DNA from: Euonymus europaeus
Taxonomy: Eukaryota > Streptophyta > Magnoliopsida > Celastrales > Celastraceae
Length of the DNA stretch: 64,000 nt
Reading direction: 5' to 3'
Assembly: GCA_963580455.1 (NCBI GenBank)
Contig: OY756958.1
Coordinates: 28,718,501 to 28,782,500 of the forward strand
Part shown: positions 34,304 to 46,100 of the stretch, in pieces
How the letters are laid out: the number at the start of each line of letters is the position of its first letter
Numbering within the stretch: position 1 is the first letter of the stretch
Notes under the pieces: generated by a model
Told to the model about the DNA's origin: nothing
Databases searched by the model: none
Seen by the model: only the letters and a program-made list of their open reading frames with translations
Translations under genes and position numbers: made by a program

Positions 34304-34797
34304 ACCCCTTGCCCAGAACTCAAAATCAGTCATAACGTAGAAAATTAATTCCATTGTTTCACAATTTTCCTATATGCAGCACACAACTACACGATTTCCA
34401 TGAACCCAACATGATGAAGACATCCACTTTATACATACCAACTAATAAACATAATGCATTACAGATTAGGGTTCAATATCTGACCTGTAGTCAAAACGAG
34501 TCTCGAGCTTCAAATCCGAGCTTCAGATCCGATTCCGAAAACCAAGAACACCGTCGAAATCAGAGCTAGAGCTCTAAAACTTTCATGTCATTGAAGTCAA
34601 AGGATAATGTAGAGGAAAAGTTGTCCGAAATCACAACTCGAGCTTCGATTTCATGGTCGGAAATCAATATTCGGTGGCATGATGTCCACACGCATCGGGA
34701 AAAAGGAAGAACGGAGGAGCTCGAGGAAAGAGCTGCGAGGGAATTTTATAAATTGGGAAAATTACTGCAATTGGGAATTAACAAATAGTAGAGGGAG
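34304..34797. other. Subterminal non-coding part of the MULE (right side)
   Basis: Between the 113-bp tandem repeat and the right TIR. It should hold the mudrA promoter and 5' leader on the minus strand. No supportable coding region. Confidence 0.5.
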
Positions 34798-34908
34798 GGC
34801 ATATGAGACATTTCCTTAGATAAAAGGGTTATAAGTTAAGTTATTTTAAAAAAGGGTTAGTGAGCAAAAAAAAAAGTATTATTTTTTGGTCATTTTGCCA
34901 AATTTCCC
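34798..34908 (-). repeat. Right terminal inverted repeat of the MULE
   Basis: Reverse complement starts GGGAAATTTGGCAAAATGACC and matches 25639-25749. It is followed directly by the second copy of the 9-bp duplication. Confidence 0.92.
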
Positions 34909-35383
34909 ATATTTCTCCCTCTAAAAGCTCCTCTCTCTAATTCGATTCACTGATGTTCTTCTATTGAGGAATCAAGGCTTGATCCTACTTGGATTTGGTG
35001 CGTATTGATCTAAACTGGACAGGATGGCTTCATTTACATCTCTTTAGATTCTCACTACTTCTTGTACGAGCTCATTAATCAATCGGACAATCGAATCGAT
35101 TAGTCTATCAATCGGATCATCACTGGTAAAGTTACTATTTTTTCCCTTAAAAGTTATATCTTCAGTGCGAATGTTCATTTTTATCGATATGTTGAGCTGG
35201 ACTGCTTGTTCTATCGTGTGGTTGGGTATGCTTGCCGCAGAGGGAATGAAGTGTAAGAAAAGAAAAGAAACAACGGGGAATGCTATTAAGATCTCGAATT
35301 ATTAGTTCGACGGTTGGATCGTGTGGGTTTGACGCTATGATTTCATCTGATTGAGATACTGATTTTGTAGCTGCAGATCCACT

Positions 35384-38300
35384 ATGTGGAGGTTCATGCC
35401 ATTCTTGCAAAAGGAACCAACGGGGCTTGAAGGTCGCTCCATTGATGTTGGCAATGTTAAAATTCATGTGCAAAAAGCCTTTGCTGAGGGAGGGTTCTCA
35501 TGTGTTTACTTTGCTAGGGATGCTGTAGACCCATCGAAGCAGTATGCTTTGAAGCACAGGGTATGCAATGATGAGGAATCTCTTGAATTTGTGATGAAGG
35601 AGATCTCTGTGATGAAATCACTTAAAGGACACCCCAATATTGTCAATCTGCATGCAGAGTCAATCTTTGACATGGGCAGAACAAAGGAAGCTCTCCTTGT
35701 AATGGAATTTTGTGAGAAGTCTATGGTTAATGTGCTGGAGAGCAGAGGAGTGGATATTTTGATGAGAAACAAGTCCTTTCAATTTTCCGAGATGTCTGTA
35801 ATGCAGTATTTTCTATGCACTGCCAGTCACCTCCTATCGCTCACAGGTTCAGCTAGTATACTTGCCTCTCATGTTAAATTATTTCTACTTATTTTCCTTA
35901 AATAAAAGCTTTCTTCCATTGCAGAACTTAAAAATATAAGGATTTCTTGTTGCTTTTAGTGTATATTTATCTAATTGGGATGAATCTCTGACGATACGCT
36001 GTTAGCTACATTTTTATTTCTTTGTATACGAATCTTTTTTGGTCAGTTGTAACCACAGTTAATGTTGAGGTTAATTGTATATTTGTATCACTACAGTTTA
36101 CACTGTTTCGATTCACAGTGCAAGGCATTAAATATTCATTGATTTCACTTCACTCGTGTTCATTGAGTTAAAAATATGTTTCAATAGTTTCCTTCCAACG
36201 AGTCTTGGCTGCTGTGTAACAGTGCAAGGCAATTGTAAGAGGCATGTAATCAAGCCACATAACTTAAGTTTTTTTGCCCTTTTACTCAATTATTGGATTA
36301 ATTCTTTTGTGTTTTGACAAGAAATCGTTTGTGGCTCTCTTTTTTTTTTTTTGCATATCAGAGACCTTAAGGCTGAGAAGCTGTTAATGGGGCATGACAG
36401 ATTATGGAAGTTGTGTGATTTTGGTAGCACTTCTACCAATCACAAGATCTTTGAGAAGCTTGAGGAAATGGGAATTGAAGAAGACAACATTAGGAAGCAC
36501 ACTACACCCGCCTACAGAGCTCCTGAGGTATGAAGAATTGTGCTTTCATACAAATGCATTGGTGATATATTTTGGTTTAAGGTTTAATCATGTTTTTTTT
36601 TTTTGCTGAGATAGATGTGGGATCTGTTCCGGAGAGATCTTATAAATGAGAAAGTGGGTAAGTCAAGTGATCCTCACAATTCTTCAAGATCTGGAAATAG
36701 TTAAATGCTGTCCTTAAACATACATGGTGACAAAGTGACTGTTTGAATCCTTAGGCTCTGGGATGTCTCCTTTTTCATAAATGCTACTTAAAAAATTCAT
36801 TTGATGGAGAATCCAAGCTGCAAATCTTAAATGGGAACTACCGGATTCCAGAGTTACCTCGGCTGTCACATGCCTAATTAGAGACATGCTTCAAGCTTCA
36901 CCACATGACCGGCCAGACATCATGCAGGCAAGCGCTTTGTTTGATTGGCCATTCATCTCCATGAACTTAGGTTAGTTTAGATTGTCTGTGTAAAAGCAAT
37001 GTAGAAGCAGATATTCTAACATTCTGCTTACTGATGCTGGGATCATCCTCCCATGTTGACAGGTGTGGTTTCGTGTCAATGAGCAATTACCTGCTAATGT
37101 GCAAAAGTCATTACCTGATAGGCCTCCTGAAATGAAGTCTGCTGGCATGAAGGTGAGGACATAACCATATCTATATACATGCTACAACCGTTGGCATGCA
37201 TATATAAACTTCCTGAATAAATCATTACATTGACTCGAAGTGCCAATTGTTTGAAAAATGTCTGATAAAGTAGAATTAACAATTGTTGATATGCTTGGGG
37301 TTTTACTATTGCTTTTAATTGAAGAGACATTGATGCTTTGAGGCAATCTGATTCAACAGGTATTTCCAACCCTGCTGATAGGTTGCCTCCCATGCCTCGC
37401 AGAAGTCCACCGCCCCCGCCATCATCTGGAGATTCTACCAGAAGTACATCTTCTGGGATTCCAACCCTGCTGATAGGTCGCCTCCCATGCCTCGCAGAAG
37501 TCCACCACCCCCGCCATCATCTGGAGATTCTACCAGAACTACATCTTCTGGGATAGGGAGTGACAGGGGTTTTGGTGCTTTTTGGTCCACTCAACATGCA
37601 AAAGATTCTCCTGTTTCTGAATACACGAGCAAACCTAAATTTGATGAGGAACCTCCTAGACAAAATACATTAAAACATGATAGAAGCCAACCAGAAAATC
37701 ATCCTTTACCTAAGAACACTAGCCATGCAAGAGATGAAGATGCAGACTCTCGTGCTGCGCGGAGAAAGTTGCACGGTAAATCCCGTGAGACTGTGGATGG
37801 TCATTCAAAGGACATTGCAATTACATTTTTCGAGAAAGACGCAGAGCATGGTACTGAGAAGCCAAGATCATTGAATAGCGATGGGGCTGCTGTTTTTCAA
37901 GACGATGCTTTTAACACATTTGTCTCTGAATTCAACGCAAGTAATCTCAATCCAGTGCTGAGTAGTAATAGACCAGGAAATGAAGAAACATTGGAGTCTG
38001 AAATAGAGAGGCTGAGAGATCAGCTGAAGCAGGTAAACTCAGAGAAGGCTGAAATAACATCCAAATTCGATAAACTTTCTGCTATTTGCCAATCTCAAAG
38101 GCAGGAGATACAAGAGCTGAAGCAAGCTCTTGCTTCTACAACTCCATCACCAAGCAAGGAAGCTTCAAGAAATCAAAAGTCATCTGGAGTTCAGCCATAT
38201 TCTACTCCCAAGGTATTGTTCCCATGTAATGTCATTATGGATCACACACAGAATCATATTATCCATTCATAATGTCGGTATATGTTTTATTTACAACAGA

Positions 38301-38569
38301 GGAGGAGTGATGGATGGAATACTCATAATCCCGTACCGTGGCAAGCTTTTGCTGATGATCCAAAACCATTGCAGCAACCTTTTTCCCAGGAAAACTCTCC
38401 TCATTCTGTCTGGACCAGAAATGGTCAACCTAATAAGCGGGCTGCTCGAGTAACTTCAAATTTTGATGCAGGGGACTTTGGAACCGACTCTTTTGCTGCT
38501 AACCCCGAAGCCAGCTCCCAGGACTTGAGACCTAGTAGCGAGCGAAATACTTTTCATGGCATTGGCTAG
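35384..38569 (+). pseudogene. AP2-associated / NAK-type Ser/Thr kinase locus, disrupted
   Basis: Exon-like blocks: 35384-35846, 36362-36527, 36615-36657, 36755-36927, 37063-37152, ~37323-38212, 38300-38569. They encode a recognisable plant NAK-family kinase (AAK1/GAK relatives acting in clathrin endocytosis): N-terminal MWRFMPFLQKEPTGLEG, lobe with EGGFSCVYFARDA and ALKHRVCNDEE, the DFGSTSTNHK segment, a Pro-rich linker (PPMPRRSPPPPPSS) and a coiled coil (LRDQLKQVNSEKAEI). Lesions: a one-base loss in the T run at 35757-35760; the catalytic loop reads DLKAEK where DLKAEN is expected; bases for the DIW motif are missing at the exon 3/4 join; a frame break near 36860; and a 95-bp tandem duplication shifting the frame at ~37461. 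A probable 5' UTR intron ends at 35370. Likely a pseudogene, unless several sequence errors coincide. Confidence 0.85.
37366..37555 (+). repeat. 95-bp tandem duplication within a kinase exon
   Basis: Two copies beginning CCAACCCTGCTGATAGG at 37366 and 37461. Both encode the Pro-rich motif PRRSPPPPPSSGDSTR, but in different frames, because 95 is not a multiple of three. Few differences between copies imply a recent duplication. Confidence 0.93.
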
Positions 38570-39492
38570 TCCAAGATTGCAGAGAGCCAGTCAACTACTC
38601 AACCTGCTGGATGGGCTGGTTTCTGATGCTTTCTGGGAGGCGAGGAAGATTTTGTCGAGACTCGCAATTATTACCTGGTGCTCTTGGTTTACTGATAAGG
38701 AGAGTTAAAATTACTTGGTGTTTTTGATTTTGGATTTTTGATCGTCTAGTTCGGCAAATCCGTTGAAGCAATAGACAATATGAACTTGTGTTGGACCAGC
38801 CATCCACAATTGTATCTTTGCATAAATATATTTTTCTTTTTTCCTTGGTTTGTACTATGTGGGTGAACAATGGCTGCTGGTATACACAGTAGGAAGTGAT
38901 GGATCTTTACCAAACTTGGCATTGCAAGACTAGCCTGTTCTAAATGGTACAAATTAACTTTGGTGATGCAAGTGGCCTATCATACTTGTATGAAGAATGG
39001 CATTCAGAACCCAATATCATCAATCTGTGATCGGAATTTCCACAGTTTTTGGCTGGCCAGTTTGACATGTTTGAATTTAGTTGCTCAAATTATAATTTAT
39101 GTTGATAATAATTACAAATGCAAAAACAACTGTCATGGTAGTGGGTCAAATTCTACTTTGAAAGTTTGATTCAAATCTGCAATTATTCTACTCTTTATCA
39201 AACTAGGACTTCTCAAACAAACACAAGATCGCCAAGCGCCCCATCCGGTCAAGCTAAAGCTGCTATTTTTCTCTGGGAGCCGTATGCGGACTGAACTGCT
39301 GAAAGAAACACAAACCATACGTGTCATAAACAAACAATTCTCCAGAGTATGAACTTCTTCTTACCTTTGAATTTCCAGTTTCCTAGCATGTAAGAATTTT
39401 TCACATTTATTTGACTAATAAACAGACAGAATCCGGTGAGCTTATGATTTCTATATAATGTACACCAGTTCTTCATATGTTTCTATGTGACA
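38570..39492. other. Intergenic: kinase 3' flank and promoter of the lectin receptor kinase
   Basis: No supportable coding region. The first part continues as probable 3' UTR of the kinase locus; the last few hundred bases must hold the promoter and 5' UTR of the gene at 39493. Confidence 0.6.
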
Positions 39493-41904
39493 ATGGCTTT
39501 ACCTCTTATTATTCAACATCTTTGCTTCTTGTTTGTTCTTGCTTTACCCCTTCTGGTATCTTCACAAAATGCTAACGTCAGTTTGGGATCATCTCTTGCT
39601 GCTTCAGAGGACAATTCATGGAAATCTCTATCTGGGGACTTCGCAATCGGATTTCGAACAACTGGCAATGAAGAACTCTTCTTACTTGCTATCTGGTTTG
39701 ACAAGATACCAGAAAAAACCATAGTCTGGTATGCAAATGGAGATAAACCTGCACCCAAAGGATCAAGGCTTGAGCTTACTGGTGATGCTGATTTTAGACT
39801 CGTTGATCCAAAAGGCCAGGAAATCTGGAAACCAGAGTCCATATCTGCTGAAATTGCATATGCTGCCATGCTCGACTCGGGTAATTTTGTTCTCGTGGAT
39901 AGGAATTCTGAATATCTATGGGAGAGCTTCAAGGGCCCTAAAGACACCATCTTGCCAACACAAGAACTGGCAATTGGAGGAAAGTTGTCTTCACGAAAAA
40001 CGGAAAAAGATTACTCAAAAGGGAGGTTTCGGCTCCTAATGCAAACAGGTGGTAATCTGGTACTTAATTCCATTGCCTTGCCCACAGATTTTGCTTATCC
40101 AGCTTATTTTAAGAGCAACACTTCTGATGCTGCTGATGAAATGAATTCTGGTTACCTTTTTGTCTTTAACACAACTGGTTACTTGAGTATTATCCTAAGA
40201 AATAGAACTTCTGTTAGCGTGACGAAAAAAGCAGTTCCTCAAGGAGATTATTATCATAGAGCAACACTTGATCCTGATGGGATTTTTGCACAATATGCTC
40301 ACACCAGAAGTGGGAGCGGGGAGCAGAACTGGTTTCGAATCTGGTCAGCTCCTGACGATATCTGCTTGGAAATAAATGGTGATTTGGGAATTGGCCCATG
40401 TGGATTCAATAGCCTATGTAGTCTAGATGCTAATCAGAGGCCTGACTGTGAGTGCATTCCTGGGTTTTCATTGTCTCACAAAAGTGACAAGTTTAGTGGC
40501 TGCAAGCAAGACCGAATGCTGAACTGTGATCAAGGCAATTCAAAGCCAGAGGACTTGTATGAAATGCATGGTTTGCCTAATGCATATTGGCCTACTTCTG
40601 CAAACTATGAGCAGATGCCCCAGTTGAATGAACAGGACTGCAATATATCTTGCCTATATGATTGCAACTGTTTAGTTGCTGTCATCAAAGATGGGAACTG
40701 CTGGAAGAAGAAACTACCTCTCTCAAATGGAAGACGGGACTATAAGCCTTATGGGAAGGCTCTAATCAAAGTACCTAAATCCGATATTCCTTCAAATGAA
40801 CCTTCTTCAGAATCAAACATAGGAAAAAAAGATCAAGCAACTCTTGTTTTGGTGGGAGCACTTCTTTTAGGAAGCTCAGTGTTCCTCAACTTCCTTTTTG
40901 TAGCAGCTATTTCTCTGGCTATTCTCTACGTCTACCCGAGAAGACAGAATCTAGTAGGACCATCAAGTATTTTGGAGACAAATTTACGCGCTTTTACTTT
41001 TAAAGAACTCAAAGAATCCACTGATGGTTTCAGAGAAGAGCTAGGAAGGGGTGCTTTTGGTACAGTTTTTAAAGGGGTGTTATCATCAGCAACTACAACA
41101 TCAAAATATTATGTTGCAGTCAAGAAGTTGGACAAGGTATGGCAGGAGGGTGAAAGGGAATTCAAAACAGAAGCAAGTGCAATAGCAAAGACCCATCATA
41201 AGAATCTGGTTAAATTGCTTGGATTTTGCGACGAAAATGAACACAAGCTTTTGGTGTATGAGTTTATGAGCAATGGCACATTGGCTAGCTTTCTATTTGG
41301 AATTTCCAGACCAGACTGGAACAAAAGAGTCCAAATTGCACTTGGGATTGCAAGAGGACTTACGTACTTGCACGAAGAGTGCAGTACACAGATCATCCAT
41401 TGCGATATCAAGCCTCAAAACATACTCCTGGAGGAATCATTCACAGCAAGGATATCAGATTTTGGTTTGGCAAAGCTTATGATGAGTGATCAAACTCGAA
41501 CTCAAACTGTCATTAGAGGGACTAGGGGATATGTTGCGCCGGAATGGTTCAGAAACACACCAATTACAGCAAAAGTAGACGTCTATAGTTATGGAGTCAT
41601 GTTGTTGGAAATCATATGCTGCAGAAAGAGTCTTGCGATGGAAATGGAGAATGAGGAGGAAGTGATACTTACTGACTGGGCGTATGACTGCTACAAGGAA
41701 GGGATATTAAATAAGTTGGTGGAGAATGATGAAGAAGCAAGAAATGATATGAAAAGAGCTGAAAGGCTAGTGATGGTGGCAATTTGGTGCATACAAGAGG
41801 ATCCATCTTTAAGACCTTCCATGAGGATGGTCACTCAGATGCTTGAAGGAGTTGTTCAAGTTTCTATACCTCCTTGTCCTTCTCCTTTTAGCTCAATCTG
41901 CTGA
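39493..41904 (+). CDS. G-type lectin S-receptor-like Ser/Thr kinase (LECRK/RLK1-like)
   Basis: Intronless open frame of 803 aa; I start at the ATG at 39493 rather than a GTG two codons earlier. Order: signal peptide (~1-24, LCFLFVLALPLLVSS), bulb-type lectin domain (~27-150), Cys-rich EGF/S-locus part (~290-335), PAN-like domain (~339-429), membrane helix (~452-480) and kinase (~510-790). Kinase motifs: GRGAFGTVFKG (~517), VAVKKLD, HCDIKPQNILL (~635), DFGLAKL, GYVAPEW (~681). The catalytic loop has HCD instead of HRD, so it is a non-RD kinase, a class often linked to immune receptors. Expected at the plasma membrane as a receptor for carbohydrate or other extracellular cues; the ligand is unknown. 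All key residues (Lys, Asp, DFG) are present, so it looks functional. Confidence 0.96.
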   Translation: MALPLIIQHLCFLFVLALPLLVSSQNANVSLGSSLAASEDNSWKSLSGDFAIGFRTTGNEELFLLAIWFDKIPEKTIVWYANGDKPAPKGSRLELTGDADFRLVDPKGQEIWKPESISAEIAYAAMLDSGNFVLVDRNSEYLWESFKGPKDTILPTQELAIGGKLSSRKTEKDYSKGRFRLLMQTGGNLVLNSIALPTDFAYPAYFKSNTSDAADEMNSGYLFVFNTTGYLSIILRNRTSVSVTKKAVPQGDYYHRATLDPDGIFAQYAHTRSGSGEQNWFRIWSAPDDICLEINGDLGIGPCGFNSLCSLDANQRPDCECIPGFSLSHKSDKFSGCKQDRMLNCDQGNSKPEDLYEMHGLPNAYWPTSANYEQMPQLNEQDCNISCLYDCNCLVAVIKDGNCWKKKLPLSNGRRDYKPYGKALIKVPKSDIPSNEPSSESNIGKKDQATLVLVGALLLGSSVFLNFLFVAAISLAILYVYPRRQNLVGPSSILETNLRAFTFKELKESTDGFREELGRGAFGTVFKGVLSSATTTSKYYVAVKKLDKVWQEGEREFKTEASAIAKTHHKNLVKLLGFCDENEHKLLVYEFMSNGTLASFLFGISRPDWNKRVQIALGIARGLTYLHEECSTQIIHCDIKPQNILLEESFTARISDFGLAKLMMSDQTRTQTVIRGTRGYVAPEWFRNTPITAKVDVYSYGVMLLEIICCRKSLAMEMENEEEVILTDWAYDCYKEGILNKLVENDEEARNDMKRAERLVMVAIWCIQEDPSLRPSMRMVTQMLEGVVQVSIPPCPSPFSSIC

Positions 41905-43193
41905 AACTACTAGATGCTAGGCTGCTGGTCAGGAGTTTTTTTTCCTCTTCAAATCACGATTATGTAAATATTTTAATAAATAGCATATTTTTGTGTAATG
42001 TTGATTTTTCTCTGGGACTCTCTTTTACTGTTTAATCGCCTGTTTCCAATTATCACGTAGTTTGCGCCATGTAAAGTCTCAGTGACATGTAAAATAAACT
42101 CAAATGGTTGACTGTTTCTATTCTACAATTAATTAGAAGAATCCAAGTTGAGTTTGTAAATTTTCTTGTCATGCTGACCAGTTTGCTTTCTGTTTTGTAT
42201 AGTTAAAATATTTGTTATAAAAACATGAGAAATATCCCATAAGGAACTTTCTAGGAAAGAGTTTCATGGTTTGGTCATCAGAAGTGTCAACAACCATTAA
42301 AAGCTGATTTCATAGGCAAGAACTTCAAGAGAATTGCACTTCTGATTGATTCATAGTCTGAAACATACAGTACGTAAGGATTTGCTGATAAAGATTGAAG
42401 AACAAGGCAGGAAACTAGAACTGATGCTAGACCAGCAACTAAACACCAATCAAGACCCCGACAAAAGATCGAATAAATCTCATCTCAACTTCTGTGAGCA
42501 AACCCACCAAAATTAGAGGAGAAGAATGCAACAGAGAAGAAAGAAAGTCTTCATGCAACAATGCCAGTAAGCTCCCCTTTCACAACACCAGCAATGATTT
42601 CAGCTTGAAAATATAAAGAGACAACAAAAATATGCATGCAAGTCTCTAATCTCTGTCAGTATTCTAGCATATCAAACTAGTGTTTTTCAAGTGTAAAATG
42701 AATAATATATCAAGCAGCTCACGATCTACAAAGTAGGATATTAATTTCAGAAGCTAGAAGACATGCGTATGTCATGGAGGCAGAACTGGAGGAGAAACCA
42801 ATCTAAAATATAGATGGATGTTCAAGCACAAAGCAGGCTTCCAATCATATGCACAGCACAAGTAGGAAACACTAAATCTAGATTCCCTTTTATTAAGTAA
42901 TAAATGTTGCAATTCATCATCAAAGGAACCTACGGGGAACAAATACACAATTCATACCGACACATGGAAAGATCTCCTTGCTTTCAGCTTCAACACCAAG
43001 GAACTCGTTACCACACCCAAAGATAAATATAAACTATAAGGAAAAGAAAAGAAAGTTGGTCTTGGAACGTGATGATGAACAAAATTTTAACGGAGCAAGC
43101 ATAACTGGCTCTGCTTTGCAAGGGTTTTCTGATCCGAACCATGTTTAGCGTAACTACAGGCGACCAAATATATATTTGAGCTTTTCAGTATTT
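41905..43193. other. Tail-to-tail intergenic region between LECRK and NOL10
   Basis: Both flanking genes end here, so it should hold both 3' UTRs. No coding or repeat structure stands out. Confidence 0.6.
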
Positions 43194-46100
43194 TCAATGA
43201 CGGCCTCTTCTGCCCCTCCCACGACTTCCTCCCCGGCCACGGCCACCTCCACCTCCACGGCCACGGCCACCTCCACCTCCACGGCCATGGCCACCTCCAC
43301 GTCCCCTGCCCCGACCCCTACCCCTACCCCGACCCCCGAAGCCAGATCTATCTGGCTTCAAGCCTAATGATTGGACACCCCTCTTGCCATGATATGGTTC
43401 TTTGTCTTCCTCATCCTCCCGGTACTTGGATGAACTTTTAGTCGCAAAGGAAATCTCTCGCGATCCACCTGGACCAAACTTCACATTATTGGAGATACCA
43501 GAAGCTGCCTTCTGGTCACCTCGAAGTGCTGCTCTCTCAGCAAAAGAAAGAGAATCCTCCTTCGCAAGTGAGACTCTGTTCAAAAATGCCTCAGCATGCC
43601 TCTCATCTTTGACTTCATACAATCTATAAAATATGAGATAGATTAGTAAATTTTCCGAGATTTGGAGATTCCAAGTATTCTAAGGCACCCCACTTCCCTT
43701 TCCCTCACAATGAACATGTATAAATACACCATGTTAGCTGTAACCAGAAAGAAGATATTGTAATCAATAGTTTCGTACTCAACGAGCACACGAGACATTG
43801 AATTTACTTGTGCATTCAGTTTCACAAAAGATGCAAAATTTCAGTTAAAAAGGCCACTGGCAGCTTACCTAGGACCGCGGGACTTCTTTTTCACTCCAAT
43901 CTTATCATTGTCTGGCTCTTCTTCTGATGACTGAGCATCTGCATCAGAGTCACTCAGACTCTGGTCATCATCCTCCTCTATAGGTTCAAAATGTTCCTCC
44001 ACCAAAGATGGTTGTGTCTTGGCAGGCAAGGGATGTAAAGATATATACTCTTGCGATGACTCATCAATTTGAAATTCCTGAAGGGAACAAAAACGGGAAA
44101 TATGACACCTCCACCACTTCAAGGGATTTAAAGCATAAGAAAGTTGGTACAGAATATATTTTTTTGTGAATGCAAATTTTCTTTTTCCTTTTTGTAATGA
44201 AAATCGGAGTTGAGATAAAAGACAGTCGATATAAGTGAGGAATTATGAAGTACCAGACCTTATTTTTAAACATTGCAGTAAACCGCTCGTCTTTGAGAAC
44301 CTCACTGCTAAGTCCTTTCTTTTTCTTGGACTTCTTCTTTGTTTCTAAGTCATCACCCTCTTTCTTTTCATTCTCTGCTTCCTCGTCTTCAATAATACGA
44401 GCAGCAAGAGTCCGATTAACCTTTGGTAATTTCCTCTTTATCTGAAGGAACAAAGAAGAAAACAAGTTGCAAAAATTAGTCAAACAGATTTTTCAAACTC
44501 TGACAAGTGTGTGTCCTTTGTTTGTTCCAAGCCCCAATATATGGTCACCCGCTTCCAAAAACAAAAAAACAAAAAATTAAGAAGCACGTAAGCAGGATAA
44601 TGTTTGCCCAACAATCTAATTTCTCAGTAGTATGGAAATTTAACTCTGAAAGGAAAACAAAAAAAATCAGTTTTAAGCACAGGTGAAGTAACAAAAATAA
44701 GATGATACAGCCAATTCAATCAAAGCCTCTTTTAGAGTGGCAAGTTATTTTTTCGCCCTTACATCAATGAAGAAACGAGACACTGAGAATCGCAAATTAT
44801 TAGTCGACAAAAGGATCAAAGCTCTTTTCTAAATGTATTATCTGGCTACCCGATAATCTACAAACAGGACTAGTTTAATAATCAAGAAGCAGAATATTTT
44901 TTCTTCCCCTGAATGACATAGTTAAGAACCAGTTTTAAATAGGAACTAAGCATCTCTAAGATTTAAATTCCATGCTAATTTAATGATATCATCTAAAATG
45001 TCAGTGTGTCAGACTATAAACCCAATACCGAAGAGATCATAGCATGAACATTTTGAACAAGTAAAACTGTACATGATGGCAAAACAACTAACAAAAACTT
45101 CACTGCTTTTAAAGTGGAAACACTCTGCCCTCAAAAGAAGCCAATGAAGTACATCAAAAGATCCACAATTTCAGATGATCACCAAGGCATAGACACCTCC
45201 ATCATTTTCCTGATAGTTATATTTTGAAGAGGAAAAATACAACAATTGAATGACATACACAAAACACTTCCAAGGTATCAACCACATCCAATAATTAAGA
45301 AGATATAGGCTTTATGTGTAAAATATTTAAACCAAACACGCAAACAATGCTGGAAGATAACTGCATCACATTTCTCTTCAAATTCAGTGATCAGTGCAAT
45401 GTACAAAATGACCTAAACAGAAATTGACATTTTGTTACGAATGGAAATACTAACCGTGATTCGAGATGCGCGTTCAGCTTCCAATTTTTCTTTTTTCCTC
45501 TGCTCTAAGTAATTTTCATATTCAAAAGGATTCGCTAGATCGAGGGCCTACAATAGACCAGACAGGAACATTTGAGAAACAGAAAAGGGCACCAAAACAG
45601 CACCAAATTTTGAAGCCTCAAAAATATGATATGCATTACAATCAGAAAAGTACAAATTTATCAAATGGAATAAAGAGTTTCCAGATAATTGTACAGTAAA
45701 GCAAAAACCAATAAAAGTAACAGCCGTTCATCACAAAAAGGTTTCATTCGAAACCAAAATTAGTATTATATGTCTTATTTGGCCTTTTGTGCAGATATTT
45801 CCTCTTCGATTCTTTTTTCCCTGCACTACCCAAAAGGTTGAGATGGGTTGACTTTTCCTTAGAAGAGGCCACCAAGCCCATGATTTCCTCTCAACAAAAT
45901 AAGCACCAATCAAACACACACCAAACAGTGGCATAGCCGAGTTCCATAGCTCTCACGTAGACCATTGTTTCCCTCCTCCTCTAAATGTTTTCAACAGTAA
46001 AAATTCTCCTTCATACTGCTTCCCGGCAAGAAGGCAACTCTATCAGGTGCCTTGGTATTCCAATTGCTGAGGCAAGTAACAATTCTACTCCCCACCCTTG

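Larger units (their letters stand above)
25639..34908. mobile_element. 9.27 kb Mutator-like element (MULE) carrying a Ulp1-type protease gene and mudrA
   Basis: Terminal inverted repeats of ~111 bp (25639-25749 and 34798-34908; shared core AATTTGGCAAAATGA near the tips and AAGGAAATGTCTCATATGCC at the inner end). The flanks carry a perfect 9-bp duplication ATATTTCTC at 25630-25638 and 34909-34917, as expected for Mutator insertion. Inside are two convergent multi-exon genes: DUF1985/Ulp1-like peptidase (+, 26589-30233) and mudrA transposase (-, 30774-33994). This matches the MULE group known in plants to carry Ulp1-like peptidases (KAONASHI/CUMULE type). Both genes carry disabling mutations, so this copy is probably not autonomous. 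Confidence 0.95.

Noticed and set aside
37094..37393. 99-aa minus-strand ORF opposite the kinase
   Set aside because: Shadow of conserved plus-strand kinase exons; no independent motif.
43176..43367. Thr/Ser/Pro-rich plus-strand ORF
   Set aside because: Antisense reading of the RGG-coding tail of NOL10.
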